A DNA stretch of 64,000 bases from positions 248,001 to 312,000 of the forward strand of contig NZ_PKRT01000001.1 in NCBI RefSeq assembly GCF_002855555.1. Reading direction: 5' to 3'. Both the position numbers and the translations under genes were made by a program. Positions within the stretch are counted from its first letter, which is position 1. Each line of letters opens with the position of its first letter. Source of the stretch: Novosphingobium sp. TH158. GTDB taxonomy: Bacteria > Pseudomonadota > Alphaproteobacteria > Sphingomonadales > Sphingomonadaceae. Below, piece by piece: positions 43,135 through 52,597 of the stretch. Under the pieces are notes generated by a model. The model searched no databases, had not been told where the DNA came from, and saw nothing but the letters and a program-made list of their open reading frames with translations.

Positions 43135-43584
43135 TCAGGCGAGTGCCGCTACCGCCAGCGTCAGCAGGCCAAGGCCCGATGCCATGGCCACGCGAAGGCG
43201 CAGCCATGCGGGCGGCAGGGCTATGTCGCGGGCAAGGAAGCCGTCGACCAGCGGGCTCGCCAGCAACAGCAGGCCCAGCACGCCAAGCGAGGGCGCCGGC
43301 CAGCTCCAGCCGAGCGCCCAAGGCAGAAGGCCGGCCCAGCCCGAAAGACTGGCGACAACCGCAAGCAGGTAGGCTGCAGGCTCCTTGCGGCCAGCCATCA
43401 GCCCGGCCATCCACCACATTCCGCCAAGGAACGAGAGGATGATCGCCGCATAGAAACATGCCGCAGCCATGGTGAACCAGCGGGCATCGGGCCAGACCAG
43501 CATCAGGGCAAGGCAACCTGCCTGAGGCAGCAGGCCAGCCAGTCCGAAGACCACAAGCGGACGGGGGAGGGTGGAGAACGCCAT
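43135..43584 (-). CDS. DUF3429 membrane protein
   Basis: The 149-residue protein has about five membrane helices and the DUF3429 segment FYAAIILSFLGGMWWMAG. ATG at 43584 is used; the frame is open further upstream, but that region is antisense to the GH43 gene. DUF3429 genes are often found beside photolyase genes. Here it is the first gene of a two-gene unit with the photolyase. Function unknown; a light or redox role is inferred from the context. Confidence 0.8.
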   Translation of the reverse strand: MAFSTLPRPLVVFGLAGLLPQAGCLALMLVWPDARWFTMAAACFYAAIILSFLGGMWWMAGLMAGRKEPAAYLLAVVASLSGWAGLLPWALGWSWPAPSLGVLGLLLLASPLVDGFLARDIALPPAWLRLRVAMASGLGLLTLAVAALA

Positions 43585-43649
43585 CCCGGACACAAGTCGG
43601 ATCTGCCCCGCCGCTTCAATCTGTCCTTTCAGACAGGCAGCGCGTCCGC

Positions 43650-45248
43650 TCAGTCGTCGAGCGCGGTGAAGCGGAAGTCGCGGAACCGGGCCTCGCCGGG
43701 GCCAGCGGCGTAAAGGCCGGGGCGCAGCATAAGGAACCCGCCGCGCACGTTGTGGTGATAGCCGGACACTTCCATGCCGCGATCGAACCGCTGCCAGGTC
43801 TGCCCGCCATCGCCGCTGGTGTGGAACGAGACGATATGCTCGCGATTGGTGACGCGCATCCTCATGCGGCGGCCGTGCGGATTTGCCGGTCGCCCGCGCT
43901 CTATGCCGTACTGGTGGGTGACGAAGCGCTTTTCGTCGAAGCCGAGCCCGCAATAGAGCTTGTCGTCATAGAACAGCACCAGTCCCGCCGTTCCGCCGGC
44001 CGGGATTTCGATATCGCATTCGAAGCGATAGGAACGATCACCGGCGATCAGCAGCAACGGCGATCCGCTCGACGGTGCCAGCCCCTTTCCGGCAAGGTGC
44101 AGCGCGCCATCGGCGATCCGCACGCGCGATGCCTCATCCGGGGCAGGGCGGAAGAACGACCACTTGCTTCCCAGCGCCAGCGGGGCGGAGAAGTCGTCCG
44201 ACAAGGCCATGCCGTGCGGCAACCGCTCGCCGCCGCGCGGCGAACGGATCGGGCGGGAGAGATCGCCGCCGGTCATGCGGAACCAGCCGTCGCGGGTCCA
44301 TTCGACGGGGTCGAGCAGACATTGCCGGCCCAGCGTCCAGAAGCCGTTCTCGAAGCCGTGGTAAAGCGACCACCACGATCCGTCCGGTCCCTCGACAAGG
44401 CTTGCGTGGCCGCGCGACCACCAGGCCTCGCCAAGCCGCGTGGTGCGGACCAGCGGATTGCCGGGGTGATGTTCCCACGGGCCGTGGATAGATCGGCTGC
44501 GCGCGGCGATGACCATGTGGCCGGTCGGCGGGCCTGCCGTGCCGCCAACCGCAGTGATCATGTAGAACCAGCCGCCGTGGAAGTGGATTTTCGGACCTTC
44601 GGGGCTGAAGCCTTCGACGTCCCAGGTGTCGGGGTAGCGCCAGGGATCGTAGACATGCTCCACCTTCCCGGCGAGACTGAGGCCATCGTCCGAAAGACGC
44701 ACGCGGTCTCCGCCTGAAAGGAACAGCCAGCGCGATCCGTCCTCTCCCACGGCGTGGCAGGGATCGATATGGTTGTGCAGGCCCAGCGGCACGGGATCGC
44801 TCCACGGGCCGTCGATATGGTCCGCCCAGATAACGAAAATGTCGTTCGGCGCGGCTTTCACCGGGATGTAGAGGAAATAGCGGCCCTTGTGCTTTTCCAG
44901 GCTTACCGCCCAGACCGAACCGATGTTGCGGTTCAGCGCGGCCTTGCGCGGCTGCCAGTTCACCAGGTCGCGGCTGTGCCAGATGGTGAGACCGGGATAG
45001 GAATCGAAGCTGGAAAAGGTCAGGTAATAGTCCCGACCGTCCTTCAGGATCGCCGGATCGGGATGGTCGCCCGAAAGCACCGGGTTGCGGAACGTGCCCT
45101 TGCCAAGATCGGCAATGCGCTGGTTGTCGTAACCGCGGCCCCACTTGCGCCTTGTCGCGCTGGCGAGGGCCGGGGACGCATTGAGCGCCAGCGCGCCAAT
45201 GCCGCCAACCCCGCCCAGCTTCATCAGGTTGCGCCGATCCACGCTCAT
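43650..45248 (-). CDS. Glycoside hydrolase family 43 enzyme, exported
   Basis: The 532-residue protein has a Tat-like signal (DRRNLMKLGG, cleavage near ALA-SA), a five-bladed GH43 domain (residues 55-340) starting NPVLSGDHPDPAILKDGRDYYLT, and a C-terminal beta-sandwich. Acid residues include Asp in DHPDPAI and Glu in FSPEGPK. It probably removes arabinose or galactose side chains from pectin. It overlaps the esterase gene by four bases. Confidence 0.9.
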   Translation of the reverse strand: MSVDRRNLMKLGGVGGIGALALNASPALASATRRKWGRGYDNQRIADLGKGTFRNPVLSGDHPDPAILKDGRDYYLTFSSFDSYPGLTIWHSRDLVNWQPRKAALNRNIGSVWAVSLEKHKGRYFLYIPVKAAPNDIFVIWADHIDGPWSDPVPLGLHNHIDPCHAVGEDGSRWLFLSGGDRVRLSDDGLSLAGKVEHVYDPWRYPDTWDVEGFSPEGPKIHFHGGWFYMITAVGGTAGPPTGHMVIAARSRSIHGPWEHHPGNPLVRTTRLGEAWWSRGHASLVEGPDGSWWSLYHGFENGFWTLGRQCLLDPVEWTRDGWFRMTGGDLSRPIRSPRGGERLPHGMALSDDFSAPLALGSKWSFFRPAPDEASRVRIADGALHLAGKGLAPSSGSPLLLIAGDRSYRFECDIEIPAGGTAGLVLFYDDKLYCGLGFDEKRFVTHQYGIERGRPANPHGRRMRMRVTNREHIVSFHTSGDGGQTWQRFDRGMEVSGYHHNVRGGFLMLRPGLYAAGPGEARFRDFRFTALDD

Positions 45249-46243
45249 CCCAGCCCCGCAGTCCGCGCCCAGGCGCGCCAGAGTTCGGGCCAAGCCTCCA
45301 CCGGCTTGCCCAGCGATTTGCGCAGGCCGAAGCCATGTCCGCCATGCGCGAAAAGGTGCATCTCCACCGGCACGCCGCGCGCCTTCAGCGCCGCGCGCAG
45401 GCGCAGGGTGTTCTCGACAGGAACAACATCGTCATCCTCGGCATGAAGCAGGAAATGCGGCGGTGCATCGGCGGGCACGGTCTGGTCCGGCGACCATGCC
45501 ATGGCCTGTCCGGGTGAGGGATTTTCTCCCAGCAGCAGTCGGCGCGATCCGGGATGGGCAATGGCCGGGTCCATGCTGATGACCGGATAGATCGGCGCGG
45601 CACAGACGGGGCGGGCGGAAAGCCGGTCTGCCGCATCGACCGGCTGGTAAACCGGCACGGCAAAACGCGTCGAAAGGCTGGCGCAAACGTGGCCGCCCGC
45701 CGAGAAACCCATGGCGGCGACACGTTCCGGGTCGATGGCAAAATCGCGCGCGCGGTGGCGGATCAGCCGCATGGCGCGCTGCGCATCGACCAGCGGGACG
45801 TCGGGGCCTGCTGCCCACCTTTCGCCCGGCAGGCGATAGAACAGGACAAAGGCGGTAAAGCCGCGCGCCGCCAGCCAGCGGCCCATTTCATAGCCTTCCT
45901 TGTCCACCACCACCCAGCGATAGCCGCCACCCGGGGTGATCAGCACCGCGCCGCCATTGGGCCGATCGGGCCGGAACACTGCCATGCGCGGGCGGGTGAT
46001 GCCGTAAACCGCGCGGTCCGTAACAAGGCTGTCGGTCGATCGCTCGTCCACCTTCTCCGCCAGTGCGGGGGAGGGTACACCCGGCGCCCCGGCAGGCCAG
46101 AGGTCGATTGTCTCGGTCGGCTGCGGCAGGCCCGGCGCCTGCGCCTTTTGTGCCTGCGGAGGCGGCGTCTGCGCGCGAAGGGTGCCGGCGGCAAGGCCGG
46201 TGGCCAGGCTTGCGCCCAGCAGGCTGCGGCGGTCGATGGTCAT
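45245..46243 (-). CDS. Alpha/beta hydrolase, probable acetyl-xylan/pectin esterase
   Basis: The 332-residue protein has an N-terminal Tat-like signal (IDRRSLLGA) and an alpha/beta hydrolase of the BD-FAE type. The oxyanion loop TPGGGYRW, nucleophile Ser in GFSAGGH, Asp in HAEDDDVVP and His in HGGHGFGL are visible. It likely removes acetyl or feruloyl groups in the periplasm. It overlaps both the pectate lyase and GH43 genes by four bases. Confidence 0.88.
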   Translation of the reverse strand: MTIDRRSLLGASLATGLAAGTLRAQTPPPQAQKAQAPGLPQPTETIDLWPAGAPGVPSPALAEKVDERSTDSLVTDRAVYGITRPRMAVFRPDRPNGGAVLITPGGGYRWVVVDKEGYEMGRWLAARGFTAFVLFYRLPGERWAAGPDVPLVDAQRAMRLIRHRARDFAIDPERVAAMGFSAGGHVCASLSTRFAVPVYQPVDAADRLSARPVCAAPIYPVISMDPAIAHPGSRRLLLGENPSPGQAMAWSPDQTVPADAPPHFLLHAEDDDVVPVENTLRLRAALKARGVPVEMHLFAHGGHGFGLRKSLGKPVEAWPELWRAWARTAGLG

Positions 46244-47421
46244 GGCCTGGCCCCCAGGTCCGGCCAGCCGCCGACATCGTCCTGACTGTCGATGATCCTG
46301 CCGCTCCGGTTCCGAACCGAGGAGACGACACGCTGGTCAACTGCATCGCGCGGGCCTGCACCGGCGCGGGCGAGCACTGCCTCGCAGCCGCCGGGGGCCG
46401 GATCGGCGCGGACGGGTGCGATTTCGGGCGCGGCGGGGAGGGGGTTCCACAGGCCGCCGACAAGCGATTTCTGCTCGGCCGGGATCACCCCGTCCATGCT
46501 GTTTCCGGCAAACCAGCTGCGCGCCAGCGGGTTCTCCTCGCGGAAGGCCAGGCGGCCCTTGCTGTCAGGTCCGCTGACATAGCAGTTGTCGATGAAGGCA
46601 TAGGTTGCCGCGCTGTCCTTGTCGGCATTGTATCCCGATGCACCCGCGCCCCAGTTGTAGAACACGTTCGAGCGGAACTCGATCATCGGGCCCTGCGGAT
46701 CGCGGCTGGCGGGCGTGTAGTTGCCCGGCCTGGGCATGCGCTGGACATGATGCGCCCAGAGGTTGTGATGAAAGCTGAAGCGCGATCCTTTTCCGCCCCG
46801 GATCAGGCTGCCATAGCCGTGATTGCCCTTGGCGTGGCCGGCCGAGCGCAGCGATTCCGAAATGATCGACCACTGCACGGTCAGGTCGAATATCCCCGGC
46901 TCCTTCTCGTAATTGGCCGATGCCGAGAGGGTTTCATCGATCGACCAGCTGGCTGATACGTGGTCGAGGATGATGCGCCTGCCGCTGGATATGGAAATCG
47001 CATCGCCCTCTCCGCCAGCGCGGTTGCCAAGGCGCGAGCGCAGGTGCCGGATCACCACGTCATCCGCCTTCACCACCAGCCCGTGGTCGGCAATGGCGAT
47101 GCCGCCAGCGGGCGCGCCTGATCCATCGATGGTGATGCGCGGCTCGCGGATGACCAGTTCGCTTTTCAGGCGGATCGTACCGGCAATGCCAAAGCGGATG
47201 ATGCGCGGCCCTTTTGTCTCGACGGCGGCGCGCAGGCTTCCCGGGCCGGCATCGTCGAGCGTGGTCACGGTGAATACCTTGCCGCCGCGCCCGCCGGCGG
47301 AAAACCTGCCAGCGCCCTCGGCCTCGGGGAAGGCGAGCCGGGGTTCGACCGGCTTCGCCTGGCTTGCTTCAATCGGGCCGGACAGCGCGAGAAAAGCCAT
47401 GATCGCCAAATGCCTTCGCAC
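46240..47421 (-). CDS. Pectate lyase, PL1-like, exported
   Basis: The 393-residue protein has a signal peptide and a right-handed beta-helix of the PL1 type: FPEAEGAGRFSAGGRGG, then DDAGPGSLRAAV, then ILDHVSASWSIDETLS and FHHNLWAHHVQR. It cleaves polygalacturonate by elimination. The start codon is GTG at 47421 with AGGAGG close by. It heads the three-gene unit with the esterase and GH43 and is divergent from the TonB receptor, with an operator-like site between. Confidence 0.9.
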   Translation of the reverse strand: MRRHLAIMAFLALSGPIEASQAKPVEPRLAFPEAEGAGRFSAGGRGGKVFTVTTLDDAGPGSLRAAVETKGPRIIRFGIAGTIRLKSELVIREPRITIDGSGAPAGGIAIADHGLVVKADDVVIRHLRSRLGNRAGGEGDAISISSGRRIILDHVSASWSIDETLSASANYEKEPGIFDLTVQWSIISESLRSAGHAKGNHGYGSLIRGGKGSRFSFHHNLWAHHVQRMPRPGNYTPASRDPQGPMIEFRSNVFYNWGAGASGYNADKDSAATYAFIDNCYVSGPDSKGRLAFREENPLARSWFAGNSMDGVIPAEQKSLVGGLWNPLPAAPEIAPVRADPAPGGCEAVLARAGAGPRDAVDQRVVSSVRNRSGRIIDSQDDVGGWPDLGARP

Positions 47422-47482
47422 GCATCCTCCTCACCCCGGATCCGCAGTGGTAGCGACCGCTCGGTCCTCCCATGCGCCTTTT

Positions 47483-47497
47483 TGGTAACCGGTGTCA
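47483..47497 (-). promoter_or_regulatory. LacI operator-like site A, before the pectate lyase unit
   Basis: On the minus strand it reads TGACACCGGTTACCA, identical to sites C and D. It lies 61 bp before the pectate lyase start. The 15-mer has symmetric TG...CA ends and a CGG centre, as expected of a LacI-family operator. Confidence 0.75.
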
Positions 47498-47630
47498 TTT
47501 TTCTATTGCTCCGCTCCTGCGGCTCTGTCAAGAAATGCTGAAAGGGAGTCCGGGGCAACGGCACGGTTGCGATTCGTGCAGCAGATCTGGCCACAGCCAG
47601 CCAAACGTTCCGACAAGGCTTCCTGAGATT

Positions 47631-47645
47631 TGACACCGGTTTCCT
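47631..47645 (+). promoter_or_regulatory. LacI operator-like site B, before the TonB receptor
   Basis: TGACACCGGTTTCCT differs from the consensus at two positions. It lies 28 bp before the receptor start and overlaps a TTGACA-like -35 hexamer. Same orientation relative to its gene as the other sites. Confidence 0.65.
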
Positions 47646-47673
47646 AAAGGTGCCGGAACATGGGAGGTTAAGG

Positions 47674-50600
47674 ATGCGCAAGGCTCTCTCTGCTCGCCAG
47701 TTGCTGATTGGCAGCTCTGTCACGGCCATGCTTTGGGGCGCACTTGCGGCGCCTGCAATGGCTCAGGAGGCCGCTCCGGCATCGGGCGACGCGGCGGCAG
47801 AGGAAGAGGCGGTCGACGCCATTGTCGTCACCGGCTTCCGCGCCGTGCTGCGCAACGCGATCAACGAAAAGCGCGAGGCGGTGACCCAGGTCGATGCGAT
47901 CACGGCCGAGGATATCGCCGACTTCCCGGACAGCAACCTGGCGGAATCGCTCCAGCGCCTGCCGGGCGTTTCGATCGACCGTGACAACGGGGACGGCCGC
48001 GGCATTACCGTCCGTGGCCTGGGTGGCGATTTCAACCGCACCCGCCTGAACGGCCTTGAGGCGCTGGCGACTGCGGGATCGAACGATTCGGGTTCCACGC
48101 CCAATCGCAGCCGCTCGTTCGACTACAACACTTTCGCATCCGAACTGTTCTCCTCGCTCAAGGTGCAGAAGACGCCGTCCGCCAGCACCGACGAAGGATC
48201 GCTGGGCGCGACGATCGACCTGCAGACCGGCCGTCCGTTTGATTACAAGGGCAGGGCGCTCGCGCTGTCGGCGGAAGGGTCTTACGGCGAGAACTCAAAG
48301 AAGTGGAACCCGCGCCTTGCCGGCCTCGTCTCCACGCGCTTCCTCGACGATTCGATGGGCATCCTCGTTTCCGGTGCCTGGTCGAAGAGTGACAACACGA
48401 TTGACCAGTATCGCCGCCAGGCGGGCCAGTCCGACTATCTCTATCGCCAGTCGGACTTCACCGGCAACGAGAACCCGCAGCGCGGCGGTTTTGCCGCTCC
48501 CACGGGCACCAGCTTCGGCGCGGCAATCACCAACCCGCAGGTGATCGACCTGCTGACCGGCTCCGACGCGGCGGCCTATGCCAAGCTCTATCCGGGCGCA
48601 CCCTACAACACGCCGGGCCGCTTCGATAATTCGCTGGTCCGCATTCCGGCACTCGCCAATATCGAGCAGCAGGATGTCCGGTCCGAGCGGCTTGGCATTA
48701 CCGCCAGCTACCAGTGGCAGATCGGTGACCGCACCCGCCTGTCGATCGACGGCGTCTATTCGCGGTTCGAAAACGAAAGCGCCTATAACCAGCTGCAGAC
48801 CGTCGGCCTGAACCGTAACAACACCAATGCCACGCTGAACACCGCCAGCAACACGCTGACGCCAGTGGCTGCGCGCGCGCTCTATCCCGGCCTGTGCACG
48901 CCCAATGCCGGATCGGACCTGGTTCCGGCGCAGGACTGCGGCACCTCGCTGTTCGGAACCAATCCGGCATTCGCCACGGCGCTGAATTCGAGCAACGTTT
49001 CGACCGCCTCGATCCTCGGCCTGGCTGCCGTTGCGGCGGGAGGGGTAACCCCCAGCAACGCCAACATCTTCTCGTCCAATCCGAACAACCTCGATCCCTA
49101 CGATTACTACAACAACCCCAATTCGGTGGGCTATGTGCCTTCCACCAACCGCCTGGCATTCCGCGGGGCGCTGATCGGGCGTCCGTCGGTCGAAGTGCTC
49201 GATGCCAACGTCACCAACGGCCTGGCCGATTACCTGAAACTGCGCGGCGTCGATTGGCGGTCGGCCGTGGACTATTCGTCCTACGTGACCAAGTTCAAGC
49301 AGGCTTCCGGCCAGCTTGACCATGAATTCTCCGATCGCCTGAAGGTTTCCTTCGTCGGCGGCCTTTCGGAATCGCGGAACGATTCTGTCGGCAAGCTCGT
49401 CGAATTCAACCGCATGGATACGCCCGAGGTGTTCACTTATGACGAACGCGGCGGCGGCGACATGCCGGTCTATGACCTGGGCTTCGATGCGACCGATCCC
49501 ACCAAGTGGGAAGTGGTCAAGGGCTTCTCGGGCATCCGCTATTACAAGCGCAACGTCACCAACACTTACCGGCAGATCAAGGGCGATCTCGCCTGGAAGG
49601 TCAATGACCAGTTCACGCTGAATGTCGGTGCAAACTGGCGCAAGTACAAGTTCACCACCAACTTCTTCGAACGCAACAACGACCTGCTGAACCCGACGCT
49701 GAAGGAACTGGGCGTCACCACGGCATCGGTCGCGAGGACGATCCAGTTCGGCCAGGGCCTGAATGTGCCTGCCGGCACGACGAGCGCCTTCATCGTGCCC
49801 GACCTGCAGAAGTTCGAGACGCTGTACGGCTTTACCTGCGATTGCATCAACAAGTACGGCGACTGGCGCCTGACCAACAAGCGCAACGGCGGCGCGCAGA
49901 ACTATGCCGTTACCGAAGAGGATACCGGCGTCTATTTCCAGGTCGATTTCAACATGGACCTGTTCGGCCGTCCGCTGCGCGGCAACGTGGGCGAACGCTA
50001 TGTCGAAACCTCGGTTGTATCGGTGGGCAATTCCACCTCGGGCCGTCCGCTTACCGGCGTGAACAAGTATGCCGACTGGCTGCCCTCGCTGAACCTGTCC
50101 TACGAGCCGATCGACAACGTGATCACGCGCTTCTCGATCTCGCAGGTCATGGCGCGGCCGCTGCTGGGGAACCTGTCGCCGACGATCTCTGCGCTCAGCG
50201 TGCCGAGCTTCACCGGCACCACCACCGGCGGCACGATGACCATCGGCAACCCCAAGCTCAGCCCGTTCCGTGCAACCAACATCGATGCCAGCGTCGAATG
50301 GTATTTCGCGCCGGGCGGCCTGGTCAGCCTGGCCTTCTTCGACAAGCAGATCGGCAGCTTCCCGCAAACGGTGATCTACGAAGGCGCGCTTTCGGAATTC
50401 CTCGACAAGGACGCCATCGATTCGCTGAAGCTCCAGCTCACGCCGCAGCAGATCCAGTACATCGACGCCGGCGGCACTTTCGCTGCCCGCCAGTTCCGCG
50501 ATGCGCCGGGCGGCTATGTCCGCGGCATCGAGGCATCGTTTCAGATGGACTTCACCTTCCTGCCGGGCTTCCTCAAGAACTTCGGCGTGCAGGCAAATTA

Positions 50601-51084
50601 CACGCGCATCTGGTCGCAGCTGAACTACATCCTCGATCCGGGCACGACGACCGTGGCGCCGACCTATGGCACCGCGCCATTCCTCAACGTCTCGCCGCAG
50701 GCGTTCAACGCCACGCTCTATTATGAAACCAAGAAGTTCCGCGCTCGTGTTTCCGCCGCGCAGCGCAAGGGCTTTTCCACCACCTACCCGATCGCGGCGG
50801 GCGCCTGCAGCCCGGGTCTGACCAACAGCCCGGCCGATCCCTCGGTCGCGGGAACGCTCTGCAACTCGCCGCTGATCAACGACTTCGCCTACAGCCGCTC
50901 GACCTTGAACGTCGATGCGTCGGTAAGCTGGAATATCCTGCCCTATGCCACGCTGACGCTGGAAGGCCTGAACCTGACCAACCAGCGCACCCAGCGCTAT
51001 GCCTATCAGGGCCAGGAAGCGGTCACGAACTATGCCAGCACCGGCCGCATCCTGCGCGCAGGCGTGCGGGTGAAGTTCAACTGA
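47674..51084 (+). CDS. TonB-dependent receptor, oligogalacturonide uptake likely
   Basis: The 1136-residue protein has a signal peptide (cleavage near AMA-QE), a TonB box-like EAVDAIVVTGF, a plug domain with NLAESLQRLPGVSIDRDNG and RGLGGDFNRTRLNG, and a 22-strand barrel ending ILRAGVRVKFN. GGGAGG precedes ATG at 47674. It is the long carbohydrate-type receptor common in sphingomonads. Flanking pectate lyases and site B suggest it imports oligogalacturonides; the ligand is inferred. Confidence 0.93.
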   Translation: MRKALSARQLLIGSSVTAMLWGALAAPAMAQEAAPASGDAAAEEEAVDAIVVTGFRAVLRNAINEKREAVTQVDAITAEDIADFPDSNLAESLQRLPGVSIDRDNGDGRGITVRGLGGDFNRTRLNGLEALATAGSNDSGSTPNRSRSFDYNTFASELFSSLKVQKTPSASTDEGSLGATIDLQTGRPFDYKGRALALSAEGSYGENSKKWNPRLAGLVSTRFLDDSMGILVSGAWSKSDNTIDQYRRQAGQSDYLYRQSDFTGNENPQRGGFAAPTGTSFGAAITNPQVIDLLTGSDAAAYAKLYPGAPYNTPGRFDNSLVRIPALANIEQQDVRSERLGITASYQWQIGDRTRLSIDGVYSRFENESAYNQLQTVGLNRNNTNATLNTASNTLTPVAARALYPGLCTPNAGSDLVPAQDCGTSLFGTNPAFATALNSSNVSTASILGLAAVAAGGVTPSNANIFSSNPNNLDPYDYYNNPNSVGYVPSTNRLAFRGALIGRPSVEVLDANVTNGLADYLKLRGVDWRSAVDYSSYVTKFKQASGQLDHEFSDRLKVSFVGGLSESRNDSVGKLVEFNRMDTPEVFTYDERGGGDMPVYDLGFDATDPTKWEVVKGFSGIRYYKRNVTNTYRQIKGDLAWKVNDQFTLNVGANWRKYKFTTNFFERNNDLLNPTLKELGVTTASVARTIQFGQGLNVPAGTTSAFIVPDLQKFETLYGFTCDCINKYGDWRLTNKRNGGAQNYAVTEEDTGVYFQVDFNMDLFGRPLRGNVGERYVETSVVSVGNSTSGRPLTGVNKYADWLPSLNLSYEPIDNVITRFSISQVMARPLLGNLSPTISALSVPSFTGTTTGGTMTIGNPKLSPFRATNIDASVEWYFAPGGLVSLAFFDKQIGSFPQTVIYEGALSEFLDKDAIDSLKLQLTPQQIQYIDAGGTFAARQFRDAPGGYVRGIEASFQMDFTFLPGFLKNFGVQANYTRIWSQLNYILDPGTTTVAPTYGTAPFLNVSPQAFNATLYYETKKFRARVSAAQRKGFSTTYPIAAGACSPGLTNSPADPSVAGTLCNSPLINDFAYSRSTLNVDASVSWNILPYATLTLEGLNLTNQRTQRYAYQGQEAVTNYASTGRILRAGVRVKFN

Positions 51085-51094
51085 GGTACGCAGG

Positions 51095-51130
51095 GAAGCC
51101 GGCCGCTGGATGGGGGTAGTGGCCGGCTTC
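51095..51130 (+). terminator. Hairpin after the TonB receptor
   Basis: GAAGCCGGCC and GGCCGGCTTC form a perfect 10-bp stem with a 16-nt loop, 11 bp after the stop. The T-run is short. It likely separates receptor from pectate lyase expression. Confidence 0.65.
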
Positions 51131-51199
51131 TTGCCTGATGCACGGCAAAGCGGCAGCATGGCTGCGTGCGGCAAGTCCCGCCGAGAGAGGAACTGGTTG

Positions 51200-52576
51200 A
51201 TGAGGCACCTGCTTGTCGCGACCCTGGCTGCAACCATGGCGCTCGCCGCGCCTGTCGTTCCCCTGGCGGCCGGGCCGGTGCCGGGCCAGCCAGCCTATGC
51301 CCATCCAGCCGATCCCACCAGGGGTGGGGCAGGGGGGCGGATCATCCGCGTCACCACGCTGGCCAAGGACGGGCCCGGTTCGCTGCAGGAGGCGGTAAAC
51401 GCCAAGGGCCCGCGCATCGTCGTTTTCGAAGTCGCAGGCGTGATCGACCTTGGCCGCGATACGCTGGAGATCAAGGAGCCCTTTCTCACCATTGCCGGCC
51501 AGACAGCCCCTTCGCCGGGCGTCACCCTGATCCGCGGCGGCATCGATCTCAAGACGAACGATGTCATCATCAGTCACCTGCGCGTGATGACAGGGGCTGA
51601 CGGGCAGGCCAAGCGTTCGGGCTGGGAAGCCGATGCCTTCGCCACGGTGGGCGCGCGCAATGTCGTGGTCGAACATTGCAGCTTTCTTTGGGGCATCGAC
51701 GAGAACATGTCGGCCTCCGGCCCCCGCTTCAACGGCAAGACGCTTGCCGAATGGCGCGCCAATACCAGCCACAACATTGTCTTCCGGGAAAATCTTGCGG
51801 CCGAAGGGCTGGCGGATACGAGCCACCCCAAGGGTGAGCACTCCAAGGGTTCGCTGATTCACGACAATGCCACCAACATCACGTTCTACCGGAATGTCTG
51901 GGCGCACAATGTTGAACGCAGTCCGCTGATCAAGGGCGGCGCGCAGGCGCTGATGATCAACAACCTGATCTACAATCCCGGCCACCGCGCGGTTCACTAT
52001 AACCTGATGAACCTGGAGTGGGCCGGCTATCCCTATGTCACCGGCGAGATAACCGCTGTGGGCAATGTCATGCGCGGGGGCAACGATACCAATCCCGGCC
52101 TGCCGTTCCTGATGCTGGGCGGCGACGGTGACCTTGCCTACTACGGCCGCGACAACCGCGCGGTGGACCGGCATGGCGTTCCGCTGCCGCAGTTCGGTCG
52201 CTATGGAGAGACCAGGGCCAAGCTGCTTCCTGCCAAGGCACCGCTTGCCAGCCTTGCCGGCTACACCGTGCTGCCTTCGGGCGAGGTTGAGACCAGCGTC
52301 CTTGCCACGGTCGGCGCGCGTCCCTGGGACCGGGCACCGGACGATATCCGCGTGCTGTTCTTCATCGCCGAGGGCAGGGGCGAGATCATCGACGATGAGC
52401 ACGAGGTCGGGCCGGGCTACCCCGCGATCAAGGAAGTGCGCGCGCCCTTTGTCGAAGCTGACTGGGATCTTGCCACCATGACGCCCAGGACGGGCCGCTA
52501 TCCGGGGCAGAAAGCCGGCGCGCAGGAAGTGCTGAGCGGGCGCGATGCGGCGATGCGGGCAACTCCGAAGAACTAG
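51200..52576 (+). CDS. Second pectate lyase, PL1-like, exported
   Basis: The 458-residue protein has a signal peptide and a parallel beta-helix related to the lyase at 46240. Parallel motifs are DGPGSLQEAVNAKGPRIVVF, VEHCSFLWGIDENMSAS and FYRNVWAHNVERSP. A C-terminal extension of about 150 residues is extra. ATG at 51200 with AGAGAGG upstream is chosen over a longer frame that would include the hairpin. It follows the receptor by 115 bp on the same strand. Confidence 0.9.
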   Translation: MRHLLVATLAATMALAAPVVPLAAGPVPGQPAYAHPADPTRGGAGGRIIRVTTLAKDGPGSLQEAVNAKGPRIVVFEVAGVIDLGRDTLEIKEPFLTIAGQTAPSPGVTLIRGGIDLKTNDVIISHLRVMTGADGQAKRSGWEADAFATVGARNVVVEHCSFLWGIDENMSASGPRFNGKTLAEWRANTSHNIVFRENLAAEGLADTSHPKGEHSKGSLIHDNATNITFYRNVWAHNVERSPLIKGGAQALMINNLIYNPGHRAVHYNLMNLEWAGYPYVTGEITAVGNVMRGGNDTNPGLPFLMLGGDGDLAYYGRDNRAVDRHGVPLPQFGRYGETRAKLLPAKAPLASLAGYTVLPSGEVETSVLATVGARPWDRAPDDIRVLFFIAEGRGEIIDDEHEVGPGYPAIKEVRAPFVEADWDLATMTPRTGRYPGQKAGAQEVLSGRDAAMRATPKN

Positions 52577-52597
52577 GGCGGGCCGGCAGGCCCACGA

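Noticed and set aside
48295..51237. 980-codon open frame on the minus strand, antisense to the TonB receptor
   Set aside because: It mirrors the receptor's codon pattern in GC-rich DNA, is rich in Arg, His and Gln, and has no domain. The sense strand has a full receptor with a signal peptide.
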